Of a stretch of 64,000 nucleotides of DNA, positions 1-8,263 are shown one piece after another. The position numbers and the translations under genes were made by a program. Source of the stretch: Ottowia flava (GTDB taxonomy: Bacteria; Pseudomonadota; Gammaproteobacteria; Burkholderiales; Burkholderiaceae_C); the NCBI RefSeq assembly GCF_008017535.1, contig NZ_VRUA01000002.1:1-64000 (forward strand), in the 5' to 3' direction. Position 1 is the first letter of the stretch. Each line of letters starts with the position of its first letter. The notes beneath the pieces were generated by a model that searched no databases, was not told the origin of the DNA, and was given only the letters and a program-made list of their open reading frames with translations.

Positions 1-116
1 AAGCTTTAGGGTTTTTACCGATTTGCACTGCAACCAAGGCCGCCTCGCATCTCCCAACCCACAACCCACAACCAGAAGAGTCTTCCGATTGTCGCCAACC
101 CCTGAGATCCCTCATC

Positions 117-163
117 GATCAGCGAAGCCTTCGATTATGGCACGTCTTTCAAAGACCTGTCAA
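117..163 (-). promoter_or_regulatory. Leftward sigma70-type promoter
   Basis: On the minus strand a perfect -35 TTGACA (158-163) is followed after 18 bases by a -10 CATAAT (134-139), and then by a GC-rich initial region GGCTTCGCTGATC (117-129). Nothing is encoded to the left inside the window, so the transcript must serve a gene beyond position 1. The strength and the GC-rich start resemble stable-RNA promoters of this bacterial group, but that is an inference. Confidence 0.55.
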
Positions 164-260
164 ATCTTGGGGGATTTGGCGGCCGCGCCGCTTTCTCCAC
201 CTCCCGGCGCTTGGAAGTACTCCTCGACCGGACTTCGCTGTGAGCAACTTGCGTTGCCGT

Positions 261-283
261 GATCAGCGAAGCCCGCGACTATA
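261..283 (-). promoter_or_regulatory. Second leftward -10 and initial region (partial copy)
   Basis: The minus strand reads TATAGT (278-283) followed by a region that shares the 13 bases GGCTTCGCTGATC with the promoter at 117-163. No good -35 hexamer is visible at the right distance, so this may be a weak or decayed upstream promoter. Confidence 0.3.
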
Positions 284-746
284 GCACGCTTTTTGGCCGA
301 ATACGTGGCAGCCGCGAACGGGACGCCGACTGCCCCGCTTACGCCTCGATTTCAGCTTCCCGTGCCTTCGATCTCGATCTGCGCTGTGGGATCACGCGCT
401 GCGGCGGGCTGTCTTATCACTGTGGCGTGTCGCCTGGTCAACGTGACTCTCGTTCAGCGGCTTCGCGCGGATGAGGAAGCCATGGTCATTGCGCGACAGA
501 CTACGAGATGAAGGTGGGCACGACCCACGCGTCAACCCAGTGATTTGCGCCGCTTTGCCCGCCCACCCCTCGCGGACCGGTCAGCAGCCACCACACGCGC
601 TGCCAATCCCCAAACGGCCTGCAGCGGCAGCTATGCTTACGCGCTCCCGTAGCTATCCTGTATGCGCCCGATCGGCGCCCACGGCATCGCGCTCACCACA
701 TTTCGCTGACACCTTCGTTGGCGCTCACCTCTTCGATCGTGATCCC

Positions 747-2663
747 ATGGCCTTGATGACTCTCTTGAACGGGCAACTGGCGTTTGGCCATGTGGCCTTG
801 CTGGACCACGCCGACTTCGCGCTGGAGACGCGCGAACGCGTGGGCCTGATTGGCCGCAACGGCGCTGGCAAGTCCTCCTTGCTGAAGATCCTCGCCGGCA
901 TGGAGCGCCCGGACGACGGCGATCTGCAATTCCAGACCGGCCTGCGCCTGGCCTACGTGGCGCAGGAGCCTGCGTTGGACGCCTTCACCACGGTCAACGA
1001 CGCCGTGGGCGCCGGGCTGAACCACTTGGCCGAGTTGATTGAGGCCTATACCCGCGGCGAAGGCGATCTGGCGGCACTGCAGTCGCAGATTGAAGCGGAA
1101 GACGGCTGGAACTGGCCGCAGCGCGTGGCCGACACCTTGCAGCGCCTCGGCCTGGATGGCACGCGCCACGTGGCCGACCTGTCCGGCGGCACCAAGAAGC
1201 GCGTCGCGCTGGCGCAAGCGCTGGTGCGGCGTCCCGACGTGTTGCTGCTGGACGAGCCGACCAACCACCTGGACCTGGACGCCATCGGCTGGCTGGAACA
1301 ACTGTTGCTGGACTTCCGCGGCAGCGTGATCACCATCACGCATGACCGCGCCTTTCTGGACCGCGTCGCCACGCGCATCGTTGAACTGGACCGCGGCCGC
1401 CTGGTCAGCTACCCCGGCAACTTCAGCGCCTACCTGACGTTAAAGGAAGAGCAGCTCGCGCAGGAGGCCACGATCCAGGCGAAGGCCGACAAACTGCTGG
1501 CGCAGGAAGAAGTGTGGGTGCGCCAAGGGGTGGAAGCGCGCCGCACCCGCGCGCAAGGGCGCATCAACCGCCTGCAGAACTTGCGTGCGGCGCGGGCGGC
1601 CCGGCGCGAAACGGTTGGCCGCGTGCACATGGAAGTCAGTAGTGGCCTGCCCAGCGGCAAGCTGGTGGCCGAGCTGGAGCACGTCACCAAGACCTTTGGC
1701 GAGAAGACGGTGGTGCGCGACTTCAGCGCCACCTTGCTGCGCGGCGACAAGATCGGCCTGCTGGGCCCCAACGGCGCGGGCAAGACCACGCTGCTCAAGC
1801 TGATTCTGGGCGAGCTGGCGCCCGACAGTGGCCGCGTGCGCCAGGGCGCCAACCTGCAGGTCGCGTATTTCGACCAGATGCGCGACGCGCTGGATCTGGA
1901 CGCCACGCTGGAAGACTTCATCAGCCCCGGCAGCGAATGGATCGAAATCGGCAAGAAGCGCCAGCACGTCAAGAGCTACCTGGGCGACTTCCTGTTCAGC
2001 CCGGCGCGCGCGCATTCGCCGGTGCGCAGCCTGTCGGGCGGCGAACGCAACCGCCTGCTGCTGGCGCGCCTGTTCGCGCGCCCGGCCAACGTGCTGGTGC
2101 TGGACGAGCCGACCAACGACCTGGACATCGACACGCTGGAGCTGCTGGAAGAGCTGCTGCAGACCTACGACGGCACCGTCTTCCTGGTCAGCCACGACCG
2201 CACTTTCATGGACAACGTGGTCACCAGCACCATCGCCTGGGAAGGCCCCGGTCAGTGGCGCGAATACGAGGGCGGCGTGACCGACTGGCTCACACAAAGC
2301 GAGCGGGCGCGCGAATGGGCGAGCGGGCGCGCGGGCCTCGCCACTCCGGCTGCGCCGCCCAGCCCGGCGCCCACGGTCCAACTTGAGAATAAAAACGACA
2401 CCCAGCCCTACACAGATCAGCGCGGGCAGCTATCAAAAAAGAAGCTGAGCTACAAAGAACAGCGCGAACTGGACGCCCTGCCCGGCCAGATCGAAGCGCT
2501 GGAGACGGAGCAGTCCGACATTCGCGCTGCCCTCGCCGACGGGCAGCTCTACCAGTCCGACCTAGCGCGCGCCGTGGCGCTGCAGGCGCGCGATGGGGAG
2601 ATCGACGACGCCCTGATGCACGCGCTGGAACGTTGGTCCGAGCTGGAAGCGCGCACGCACTGA
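747..2663 (+). CDS. uup: ABC-F ATPase Uup
   Basis: A soluble 638-residue protein with two ATP-binding cassettes and no membrane segments. The first cassette has Walker A GRNGAGKSS (about 36-44), signature LSGGTKKR (about 144) and Walker B ending DEPTNHLD. The second has GPNGAGKTT (about 342), LSGGERNR (about 429) and DEPTNDLD. A charged helical C-terminal domain (about 575-638) and the overall match to E. coli Uup identify this ABC-F branch, which acts on ribosomes or branched DNA rather than in transport. ATG 747 is chosen because family similarity begins there; ATG 756 is an alternative and no strong Shine-Dalgarno is seen. Residues about 547-565, the linker before the C-terminal domain, are encoded by a copy of the dispersed repeat described in this window. 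Confidence 0.9.
   Translation: MALMTLLNGQLAFGHVALLDHADFALETRERVGLIGRNGAGKSSLLKILAGMERPDDGDLQFQTGLRLAYVAQEPALDAFTTVNDAVGAGLNHLAELIEAYTRGEGDLAALQSQIEAEDGWNWPQRVADTLQRLGLDGTRHVADLSGGTKKRVALAQALVRRPDVLLLDEPTNHLDLDAIGWLEQLLLDFRGSVITITHDRAFLDRVATRIVELDRGRLVSYPGNFSAYLTLKEEQLAQEATIQAKADKLLAQEEVWVRQGVEARRTRAQGRINRLQNLRAARAARRETVGRVHMEVSSGLPSGKLVAELEHVTKTFGEKTVVRDFSATLLRGDKIGLLGPNGAGKTTLLKLILGELAPDSGRVRQGANLQVAYFDQMRDALDLDATLEDFISPGSEWIEIGKKRQHVKSYLGDFLFSPARAHSPVRSLSGGERNRLLLARLFARPANVLVLDEPTNDLDIDTLELLEELLQTYDGTVFLVSHDRTFMDNVVTSTIAWEGPGQWREYEGGVTDWLTQSERAREWASGRAGLATPAAPPSPAPTVQLENKNDTQPYTDQRGQLSKKKLSYKEQRELDALPGQIEALETEQSDIRAALADGQLYQSDLARAVALQARDGEIDDALMHALERWSELEARTH
2385..2440 (-). repeat. Dispersed GCGCAG-core repeat, copy 1 (inside uup)
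   Basis: Reverse orientation, degenerate: AGCCCTACACAGATCAGCGC then GGGCAGCTATCAAAAAA. It stays in frame with uup and encodes the linker between the second cassette and the C-terminal domain. Confidence 0.65.
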
Positions 2664-2750
2664 CCCCCGGTATCGCCCCAGCTTGACGTGACAGGTCAGC
2701 GTGCCAAGATGCGCGTTTTGCAAAACAAACACAGGTGAGGAGAGCGCGTG

Positions 2751-3503
2751 ATGGAGGGCTTGGGCTGGATCGCTCCGCTGTTGCTGGTGGCTTTGTTGGG
2801 TGGCCTGGGTTTTCTGTGGTGGCAGCGCCGCGGCGGCACCGCGGCCGGCGGTGACGCGCCCCTGGGTCGCAACGACCGCTTTGCGCCGGCGGCCGCGCTG
2901 TCGGCGGCCGAGATGGAGCTGCTGGACTACCTGGTGCGCGCCTTCCCGCGCCGCGCCGTGCTGTTCCGCGTCGCACTGTCGAACCTGGTCAGCGTGCGCC
3001 GCGCCGACAACCGCGTGGCCACGCAGCAACGGCTGGCCGAGCACCGCGTGGACTACGTGGTGTGCAACCGCGATGGCCGGCCGGTGTACGCGTTCGAGCT
3101 GGATGCACTGCACGACAACGCCGACGAGGCCGAACTGGACGCGCGCGAAAAGCACCGTGTGCTGAAGTCCGCCGGCATCCGGCTGATTCGCCTCACGCGC
3201 AGCACGCGCGATCTGCCCAACCCCAACGACTTCCGCCGCCACGTGCGCAGCGCCGAACTGACACCCGACGGATCGCCCGCCAACGTGACCGCGCCAGGCG
3301 CTTTGGCGCCAGCGGACGGCGCTGTACCGTTGCCCGCGCACCGCCGCCCGCATCTGTCGGACGACCTGCCTCACGGCCGCGCCGGTGGTTTCCGCGACAC
3401 CCAGCCCATGACGGTGACCGGGCTGATGGATTTGTCACCGGTGGCCGACGAACACGCCGACGCCGCGGCCGACGCCTGGGGCATAGGCCGCGCCAGCAAC
3501 TGA
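2751..3503 (+). CDS. DUF2726 membrane-anchored protein
   Basis: A 250-residue protein with one N-terminal membrane segment (about 5-22), a short glycine- and alanine-rich linker, and a DUF2726 domain (about 50-170). The domain has the alternation of hydrophobic strands and charged helices seen in restriction-endonuclease-like folds, for example the stretch around YVVCNRDGRPVYAFELD. DUF2726 proteins have no settled function; a nuclease-like fold is a family-level suggestion only. The tail (about 180-250) is low-complexity and proline/alanine-rich. ATG 2751 is preferred over GTG 2748 because AGGAGAG lies six bases upstream. It follows uup on the same strand after about 90 bases. Confidence 0.75.
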   Translation: MEGLGWIAPLLLVALLGGLGFLWWQRRGGTAAGGDAPLGRNDRFAPAAALSAAEMELLDYLVRAFPRRAVLFRVALSNLVSVRRADNRVATQQRLAEHRVDYVVCNRDGRPVYAFELDALHDNADEAELDAREKHRVLKSAGIRLIRLTRSTRDLPNPNDFRRHVRSAELTPDGSPANVTAPGALAPADGAVPLPAHRRPHLSDDLPHGRAGGFRDTQPMTVTGLMDLSPVADEHADAAADAWGIGRASN

Positions 3504-3609
3504 CGGCCGTGGCACCACGCGGTGCGTCAGCGCCCCGGCCGTGTGACCCACGCGCCGAACGCTGCGGCCAGCCGGCCGTACAGCAGCCGGTCACGCAGGC
3601 CCCCGCCGC

Positions 3610-5052
3610 TCAGCTTTCGTTGGTGCCAGCGGCCTTTTTCACCGGCCGCTGCCAGTGGGCGATGCTCACTGGCTTGCCGCGCGCCACGGTCAGTGCGCCG
3701 GGCGGCGTGCTCTTGGTCAGCGTCGATCCGCCGCCCACCGTGCCGCCCGCACCCAGCGTGATCGGCGCGACCAGCACGCAGTTGCTGCCCACGTGCACGT
3801 CGGCCTCGATCACCGTCCGGTGCTTGTTGGCACCGTCGTAGTTGGCGGTGATGCTGCCGGCGCCGTAGTTCACGCGTTCGCCCACCGTGGCGTCGCCCAG
3901 GTAAGCCAGGTGGTTGGCCTTGGCGCCATCGGCCAGGGTGCTGTTCTTCACTTCGACGAAGTTGCCGATGTGCACCTCGGCGCCCAGCGTGGCGCCCGGG
4001 CGCAGACGGGCAAACGGGCCGACCAGTGCGCCCGCGCCCACGCGCACGCCGTCCTTGGCGCCGTCGATGTGGGTGAAAGGGTGAATCACCGCGCCCGCCG
4101 CGATGTCGGCGTTGGCAATGACGCAGTGCGCGCCGATGCGCACGTCGTCGCCCAGCGCCACCCGGCCTTCGAAGATGCAGCCGACGTCGATCTCCACGTC
4201 CTGCCCACAGACCAGCTCGCCGCGCACGTCAAAGCGCGCCGGGTCGGCCAGGCGCACGCCGTCCGCCATGAAGCGCTGGGCCGTGCGCAGCTGCAGCTCG
4301 CGTTCCAGCTCGGCCAGCTGCTGCGGGCTGTTGACGCCGGCCACTTCCACCGCGTCGCTGATGCGCAGCGCCTGCACCGGCGTGCCATCGGCCACGGCGT
4401 GGCGCACCACGTCGGTCAGGTAAAACTCTTTTTGCGCGTTGTCGTCGTCCAGCTGCGCCAGGTATTTCTTGAGCAGCGCCGTGGGCGCGGCCATCACGCC
4501 GGAATGCCACTCGGTCAGCGCGCGCTGCTCGGGCGTGGCGTCCTTGGCTTCGACGATCGCCAGCACCGGTGCGTCCGCGCCCTGCCCGCCCCGCACGATG
4601 CGGCCGTAGGCGCCGGCGTCCTCGGCCGTGTCCACCGTCAGAAGGGCGATTTGGCGCGCGCCACACAGGTCGATCAGCGCACGCAGCGTATCGGGCTGCA
4701 CCAGCGGTACGTCGCCGTTCAGGATCAGCGTGACGCCATCCTGGGGCAGCAGCGGCACCGCCTGTTGCACCGCGTGACCGGTGCCCAACTGCGGCTCCTG
4801 GCGCACAGGCCGCAGCGAGGGATATGAACCATTTTGGCCTCCAGCCTTACTCCAGTCTGCGCAGGCAGCTTCTACTTCTGTAGCACCATGACCGGTGACG
4901 ACCACCACGTCGGCCGCCCCCAGGGCGGCCGCGCCGTCCAGCACATGGCGCAGCAACGCGCGTCCGGCCAGCGTGTGCAGCACCTTGGGGCGCTTGCTTT
5001 TCATGCGGGTGCCTTTGCCCGCGGCCATGACGACGACGTGGATGGCGCTCAT
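3610..5052 (-). CDS. glmU: Bifunctional GlmU (UDP-GlcNAc pyrophosphorylase / GlcN-1-P acetyltransferase)
   Basis: Acetylates glucosamine-1-phosphate and then joins it to UTP, giving UDP-GlcNAc for peptidoglycan and LPS in the cytosol. The N-terminal nucleotidyltransferase shows MAAGKGTRMKSKRPKVLH (8-25) and GTGHAVQQ (about 90). The C-terminal half is a left-handed beta-helix of hexapeptide repeats with the usual NFVEVKNS and GAGSITANYDG motifs. At 480 residues it is longer than typical GlmU (about 450-460). The excess maps to residues 57-80, where a dispersed-repeat copy encodes an insertion between VTGHGATEVE and VRQEPQLGTGH. The start at 5052 is fixed by the conserved N-terminus. The other enzyme of the pathway, glmS, lies about 50 kb away in this window. 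Confidence 0.95.
   Translation of the reverse strand: MSAIHVVVMAAGKGTRMKSKRPKVLHTLAGRALLRHVLDGAAALGAADVVVVTGHGATEVEAACADWSKAGGQNGSYPSLRPVRQEPQLGTGHAVQQAVPLLPQDGVTLILNGDVPLVQPDTLRALIDLCGARQIALLTVDTAEDAGAYGRIVRGGQGADAPVLAIVEAKDATPEQRALTEWHSGVMAAPTALLKKYLAQLDDDNAQKEFYLTDVVRHAVADGTPVQALRISDAVEVAGVNSPQQLAELERELQLRTAQRFMADGVRLADPARFDVRGELVCGQDVEIDVGCIFEGRVALGDDVRIGAHCVIANADIAAGAVIHPFTHIDGAKDGVRVGAGALVGPFARLRPGATLGAEVHIGNFVEVKNSTLADGAKANHLAYLGDATVGERVNYGAGSITANYDGANKHRTVIEADVHVGSNCVLVAPITLGAGGTVGGGSTLTKSTPPGALTVARGKPVSIAHWQRPVKKAAGTNES
4828..4885 (-). repeat. Dispersed GCGCAG-core repeat, copy 2 (inside glmU)
   Basis: Reverse orientation with a well kept core TCTGCGCAGGCAGCT and the flank TTTTGGCCTCCAGCC. 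On the glmU coding strand it is translated as AACADWSKAGGQNG, in the same frame as the copy inside cca. Confidence 0.85.
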
Positions 5053-5162
5053 ATCTGACGGTGTCCCCTGGGTCTCAATGCGATGCGCTTGATTATCGGA
5101 CGCGCCACGCGGCCATTTCCGCGCGCGCCCGCAACGGCAGCGCCCGGGCGCTAGCATGCGCC

Positions 5163-6014
5163 ATGCACATCGCCGACCTGCCCCCCGATGCCGCCTTGAT
5201 CGAGCGCCTGGTCACGCTGATGGACGGCCCCTCCGACGAGCGCCTGGTTTGCTTTCGCGCGCGTTGCGAACACGCGATCAAGTCCGTCGACATTGACCGT
5301 CCTACGCTCGCCCTGGTGCTGCGCGGGCAGAAGCACGTGCAATGCGGCAACCAAGCCGACCAGTTCGAACCGGGTGACCTGCTGGCCGTCGCGCCTGGGG
5401 TGCGGCTGGACGTGGTGAACCGGCCCGACCCTGCCGACGGCCGCTACTTCAGCCTCAGCATCCCGCTGTGCGACGAGGTGCTGGGCGCCGCGCGCTTGCT
5501 GTGGACCACGCCATTGGCCTCGGCACGCATGGATTTCGTGCGGATTCCGGCCGGCAGTCTGTGCACAGAGTTGACCGCGCTGGCCGACGCCGCTGAAGCG
5601 GACGACGAATTGCGCGCCCGGATGGCGGTGCTGGCCCTCTTGACGCAACTGGTGCCGCGCGGCTGTGGCGATCTGCTGCTGCCACCGGCCCCCCGACTGT
5701 CCGCCCAGGTGCGTGAACTCGTCGCGCAGGCGCCCGACCGACCATGGCAATCGCGCGATTTCGAGCAGGCGCTGGGGTGCAGCGGCGCCACCTTGCGCCG
5801 CCGTCTGGCCGATGAAGGCCTGTCGCTGCGCGAGCTGATCGCGCAGGCCCGGCTGGCGCACGCTCTGCTGCTGTTGCAGACCACGCGCTGGCCGGTCAAG
5901 TCGGTGGCGGCCAAGGTGGGCTACTGCTCGGCCGACAGCTTCTCGCGCCGCTTCCGTGAGCGCTATGGCCTGGACGCCAGCGCCATGGGCAACGCGCTGC
6001 CCGAAGCCGCCTGA
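5163..6014 (+). CDS. AraC-family transcriptional regulator
   Basis: A 283-residue regulator with an N-terminal cupin-like sensor (about 1-165; FEPGDLLAVAPGVRLDV is a typical effector-domain stretch) and a C-terminal pair of helix-turn-helix motifs. The HTH region includes ALGCSGATLRRRLADEG and the family signature VGYCSADSFSRRFRERYG near the C-terminus. The sensor half resembles the AraC_N group found next to dehydrogenases and hydrolases. It lies 92 bases upstream of the metallo-hydrolase gene on the same strand, so that gene is a candidate target. Start 5163 is where similarity begins; there is no clear ribosome-binding site. Confidence 0.85.
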   Translation: MHIADLPPDAALIERLVTLMDGPSDERLVCFRARCEHAIKSVDIDRPTLALVLRGQKHVQCGNQADQFEPGDLLAVAPGVRLDVVNRPDPADGRYFSLSIPLCDEVLGAARLLWTTPLASARMDFVRIPAGSLCTELTALADAAEADDELRARMAVLALLTQLVPRGCGDLLLPPAPRLSAQVRELVAQAPDRPWQSRDFEQALGCSGATLRRRLADEGLSLRELIAQARLAHALLLLQTTRWPVKSVAAKVGYCSADSFSRRFRERYGLDASAMGNALPEAA

Positions 6015-6106
6015 GCGTTTCGCGCGGCAATCTGAGCGCCCGGCGGGGCGCTTGAGGCGTACCGTCAGCACATCGCCTTCGGGCTTTCTCTGACAGGACG
6101 CTCTTC

Positions 6107-7099
6107 ATGCCCACCAACACCCGACGCTTTCCAAAGCTCGCCGCTGCCCTGCTGGCGCTCGGCGTTGCCACCAATCCCTTGCCTGCGGCCGCCGCCGATT
6201 TCACGCAGGTACCCGGCGTCTATCGCCAGGCCATCGGCGACCTGCAGGTCACCGCCCTGTTCGACGGCGTCGCTTTTCTGCCCGTGCAGCAGCTCAAGGG
6301 CATGCCGCCTGCCAAGACTCAGGCAAGTCTGGATACCTTTCACGTGCCGCAAACCCAGGACGGCGTGCAAACCGCCGTCAACGCCTACCTGGTGCGCCGC
6401 GGCGGCGAGCTGCTCCTCGTGGACACGGGCACGGCGGACTGCTTCGGCCCCGCGCTCGGGCAGGTGCTGGGCAACCTTCGGGCGGCCGGTGTGCGGCCGG
6501 AAGACGTCCGGCACGTGCTGCTCACCCATGCGCACCCGGACCACCTGTGCGGCGTGCTGACGGCCGATGGCCAGATGGCGTACCCCAACGCCACGCTGTG
6601 GCTGTCCGAGGCCGACGCGCGCTACTGGCTCGACCCGGCGACGCGCGACCTCGCGCCCGAGGCCATGCACCCGCTGTTCGACATGGCGCGCCGCGCGGTG
6701 GCGCCTTACCAGGCGGCCGGGCGCTTCAAGGCCGTGGGCGACGGTGACGCCCTGCCCGCAGGCGTCGAGCGCGTGGCCACGCCGGGCCATACCCCTGGCC
6801 ACACCTCTTGGCGCGTGCACGGCAGCGGCCAGGCCTCGCTGCTGGTGTGGGGCGACGTGGTGCACTACCACGCGGTACAGCTGCGGCACCCGGAAGCCGC
6901 GTTCGAGTACGACAGCGACCGCCGGCAGGCCGTCGCCTCGCGCAAGCGCCTGCTGGCCGAGGTCGCCGAGCGGGGTGAATGGGTGGCGGGCGCGCACCTG
7001 CCGTTCCCCGGCATGGGTCACGTGGTGCGCGAAGGCCGCCATTCCGCCGCGAGCTACCGATGGGTGCCCACGGAGTTCGGGCCGATCGGCAAGCCCTGA
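6107..7099 (+). CDS. Exported metallo-beta-lactamase-fold hydrolase
   Basis: A 330-residue protein with a Sec signal peptide (residues 1-29, ending PAAAA). The fold signature THAHPDHLCG gives the first zinc ligands. Further ligands are the His in TPGHTPGHTSW and the Asp in LVWGDVVHYH. The protein should act in the periplasm. Relatives include quorum-quenching lactonases, glyoxalase II-like enzymes and organophosphate hydrolases, and the substrate cannot be told from sequence. It probably forms a regulatory pair with the AraC gene just upstream, and it converges on the ABC permease gene that follows. Confidence 0.8.
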   Translation: MPTNTRRFPKLAAALLALGVATNPLPAAAADFTQVPGVYRQAIGDLQVTALFDGVAFLPVQQLKGMPPAKTQASLDTFHVPQTQDGVQTAVNAYLVRRGGELLLVDTGTADCFGPALGQVLGNLRAAGVRPEDVRHVLLTHAHPDHLCGVLTADGQMAYPNATLWLSEADARYWLDPATRDLAPEAMHPLFDMARRAVAPYQAAGRFKAVGDGDALPAGVERVATPGHTPGHTSWRVHGSGQASLLVWGDVVHYHAVQLRHPEAAFEYDSDRRQAVASRKRLLAEVAERGEWVAGAHLPFPGMGHVVREGRHSAASYRWVPTEFGPIGKP

Positions 7100-7120
7100 G
7101 CGCGTGCGGGCGCGGCCCGC

Positions 7121-8263
7121 TCAATCCAGCGTCTGGCGGTAGCGCGCGATGGCGAGCACGCTCACCGCCAACACAAAGGCGAGCAATGCGCCCAACTCGG
7201 GCAGCAGCTCGGTCAAGCCTGCGCCCTTGAGCATGATGCCGCGCACGATGCGCAGGAAGTGCGTCAGCGGCAGCACCTCGCCAATCCACTGCGCCCAGCG
7301 CGGCATCCCGCGAAACGGAAACATGAAACCCGACAGCAGCATCGAGGGCAAGAAGAAAAACAGCGTCATCTGCACCGACTGCAACTGGTTGCGTGCCAGG
7401 GTGCTGAAGGTGAAGCCGACGGCCAGATTGGCCAGGATGAACACGCCGATCATCGCGCCCAGCAAGGGGCCGCTGCCCACCATCGGCACGCCAAAGAGCA
7501 GCCAGGCCGCGCCCATAATGACCATAAGCTGCAGGTAACCGATCACCACGTAGGGCAGGATCTTGCCCACCATCACCTCCAGTGGCTGGACGGGCGTGGC
7601 GAGCAGGTTTTCCATGGTGCCGCGCTCGCGCTCGCGCGTCATCGCCAGGCCCGTGAACATGATCATCGTCATGGTCAGGATGGTGCCGATCAGCCCCGGC
7701 ACGATGTTGACGCGCGACAGGCCTTCAGGGTTATAGCGCCGGTGCACCCGCACCTCAAAGGGCGGCGCCTGCGCGTTCAGCGCACGCAGCGGGCCCGTCA
7801 GGTCGCGCCGCAGTGCCTGCGTGGACAGCTGACCCAGCGCCGCCACCGCGTTGGCCGACGCCGATGGGTCGGTCGCGTCGGCCGCCACGTACAGCACGGG
7901 CTTCTGGCCGCGCAGCAGCTGCGCCTCGAACTGCGGCGGCACCACCACGATCAGCTGCACATCGCCGCGCAGCATGGCGTCGTCGGCCTTGGCCTCGCTC
8001 ACCCCGTTCATCACCACGTCGAAGTAGCCGGTGTTCTGCATGGCCGTGGTCAGCGTGCGCACCAGCGGCCCGTGTTCGGCCGCGACGATGGCCGTGGGCA
8101 GCTGCTTCGGGTCGGTGTTGATCGCATAGCCGAACAGCACCAGCTGCATCACCGGGATCATCACCGCCATCGCGAAGGTCAGCCGGTCGCGCAGGATCTG
8201 CTGGAACTCCTTGATGAACACCGCCAGCGCGCGGCGCAGGGACAAGCCGCCGCCCCCGCTCAC
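7121..8263 (-). CDS. ABC-2 type exporter permease
   Basis: A 380-residue inner-membrane permease of the ABC-2 class (YbhR/YbhS-like). It has one N-terminal membrane segment (about 25-45) after a short cytosolic start, a large periplasmic domain (about 50-175), and five C-terminal membrane helices including the motif RERERGTMENLLATPV. It is the last gene of a four-gene operon and its start overlaps the ATPase stop by four bases. Only one permease is present, so the membrane part is presumably a homodimer, unlike the E. coli ybhGFSR system with two permeases. Role inferred: export of hydrophobic or drug-like compounds. Confidence 0.88.
   Translation of the reverse strand: MSGGGGLSLRRALAVFIKEFQQILRDRLTFAMAVMIPVMQLVLFGYAINTDPKQLPTAIVAAEHGPLVRTLTTAMQNTGYFDVVMNGVSEAKADDAMLRGDVQLIVVVPPQFEAQLLRGQKPVLYVAADATDPSASANAVAALGQLSTQALRRDLTGPLRALNAQAPPFEVRVHRRYNPEGLSRVNIVPGLIGTILTMTMIMFTGLAMTRERERGTMENLLATPVQPLEVMVGKILPYVVIGYLQLMVIMGAAWLLFGVPMVGSGPLLGAMIGVFILANLAVGFTFSTLARNQLQSVQMTLFFFLPSMLLSGFMFPFRGMPRWAQWIGEVLPLTHFLRIVRGIMLKGAGLTELLPELGALLAFVLAVSVLAIARYRQTLD

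Larger units (their letters stand above)
1..746. other. Gene-free left edge with leftward promoters
   Basis: No credible gene is seen in these 746 bases. The frame of the downstream ABC protein stays open back to 471, but that extension has no resemblance to the family. The recognisable content is a strong leftward sigma70-type promoter (134-163), a second partial copy of its -10 and initial transcribed region (261-283), and GC-rich sequence without obvious hairpins. Confidence 0.5.

Noticed and set aside
471-746. N-terminal extension of the uup frame back to an ATG at 471
   Set aside because: The extra 92 codons have no similarity to Uup and the family begins at the ATG near 747.
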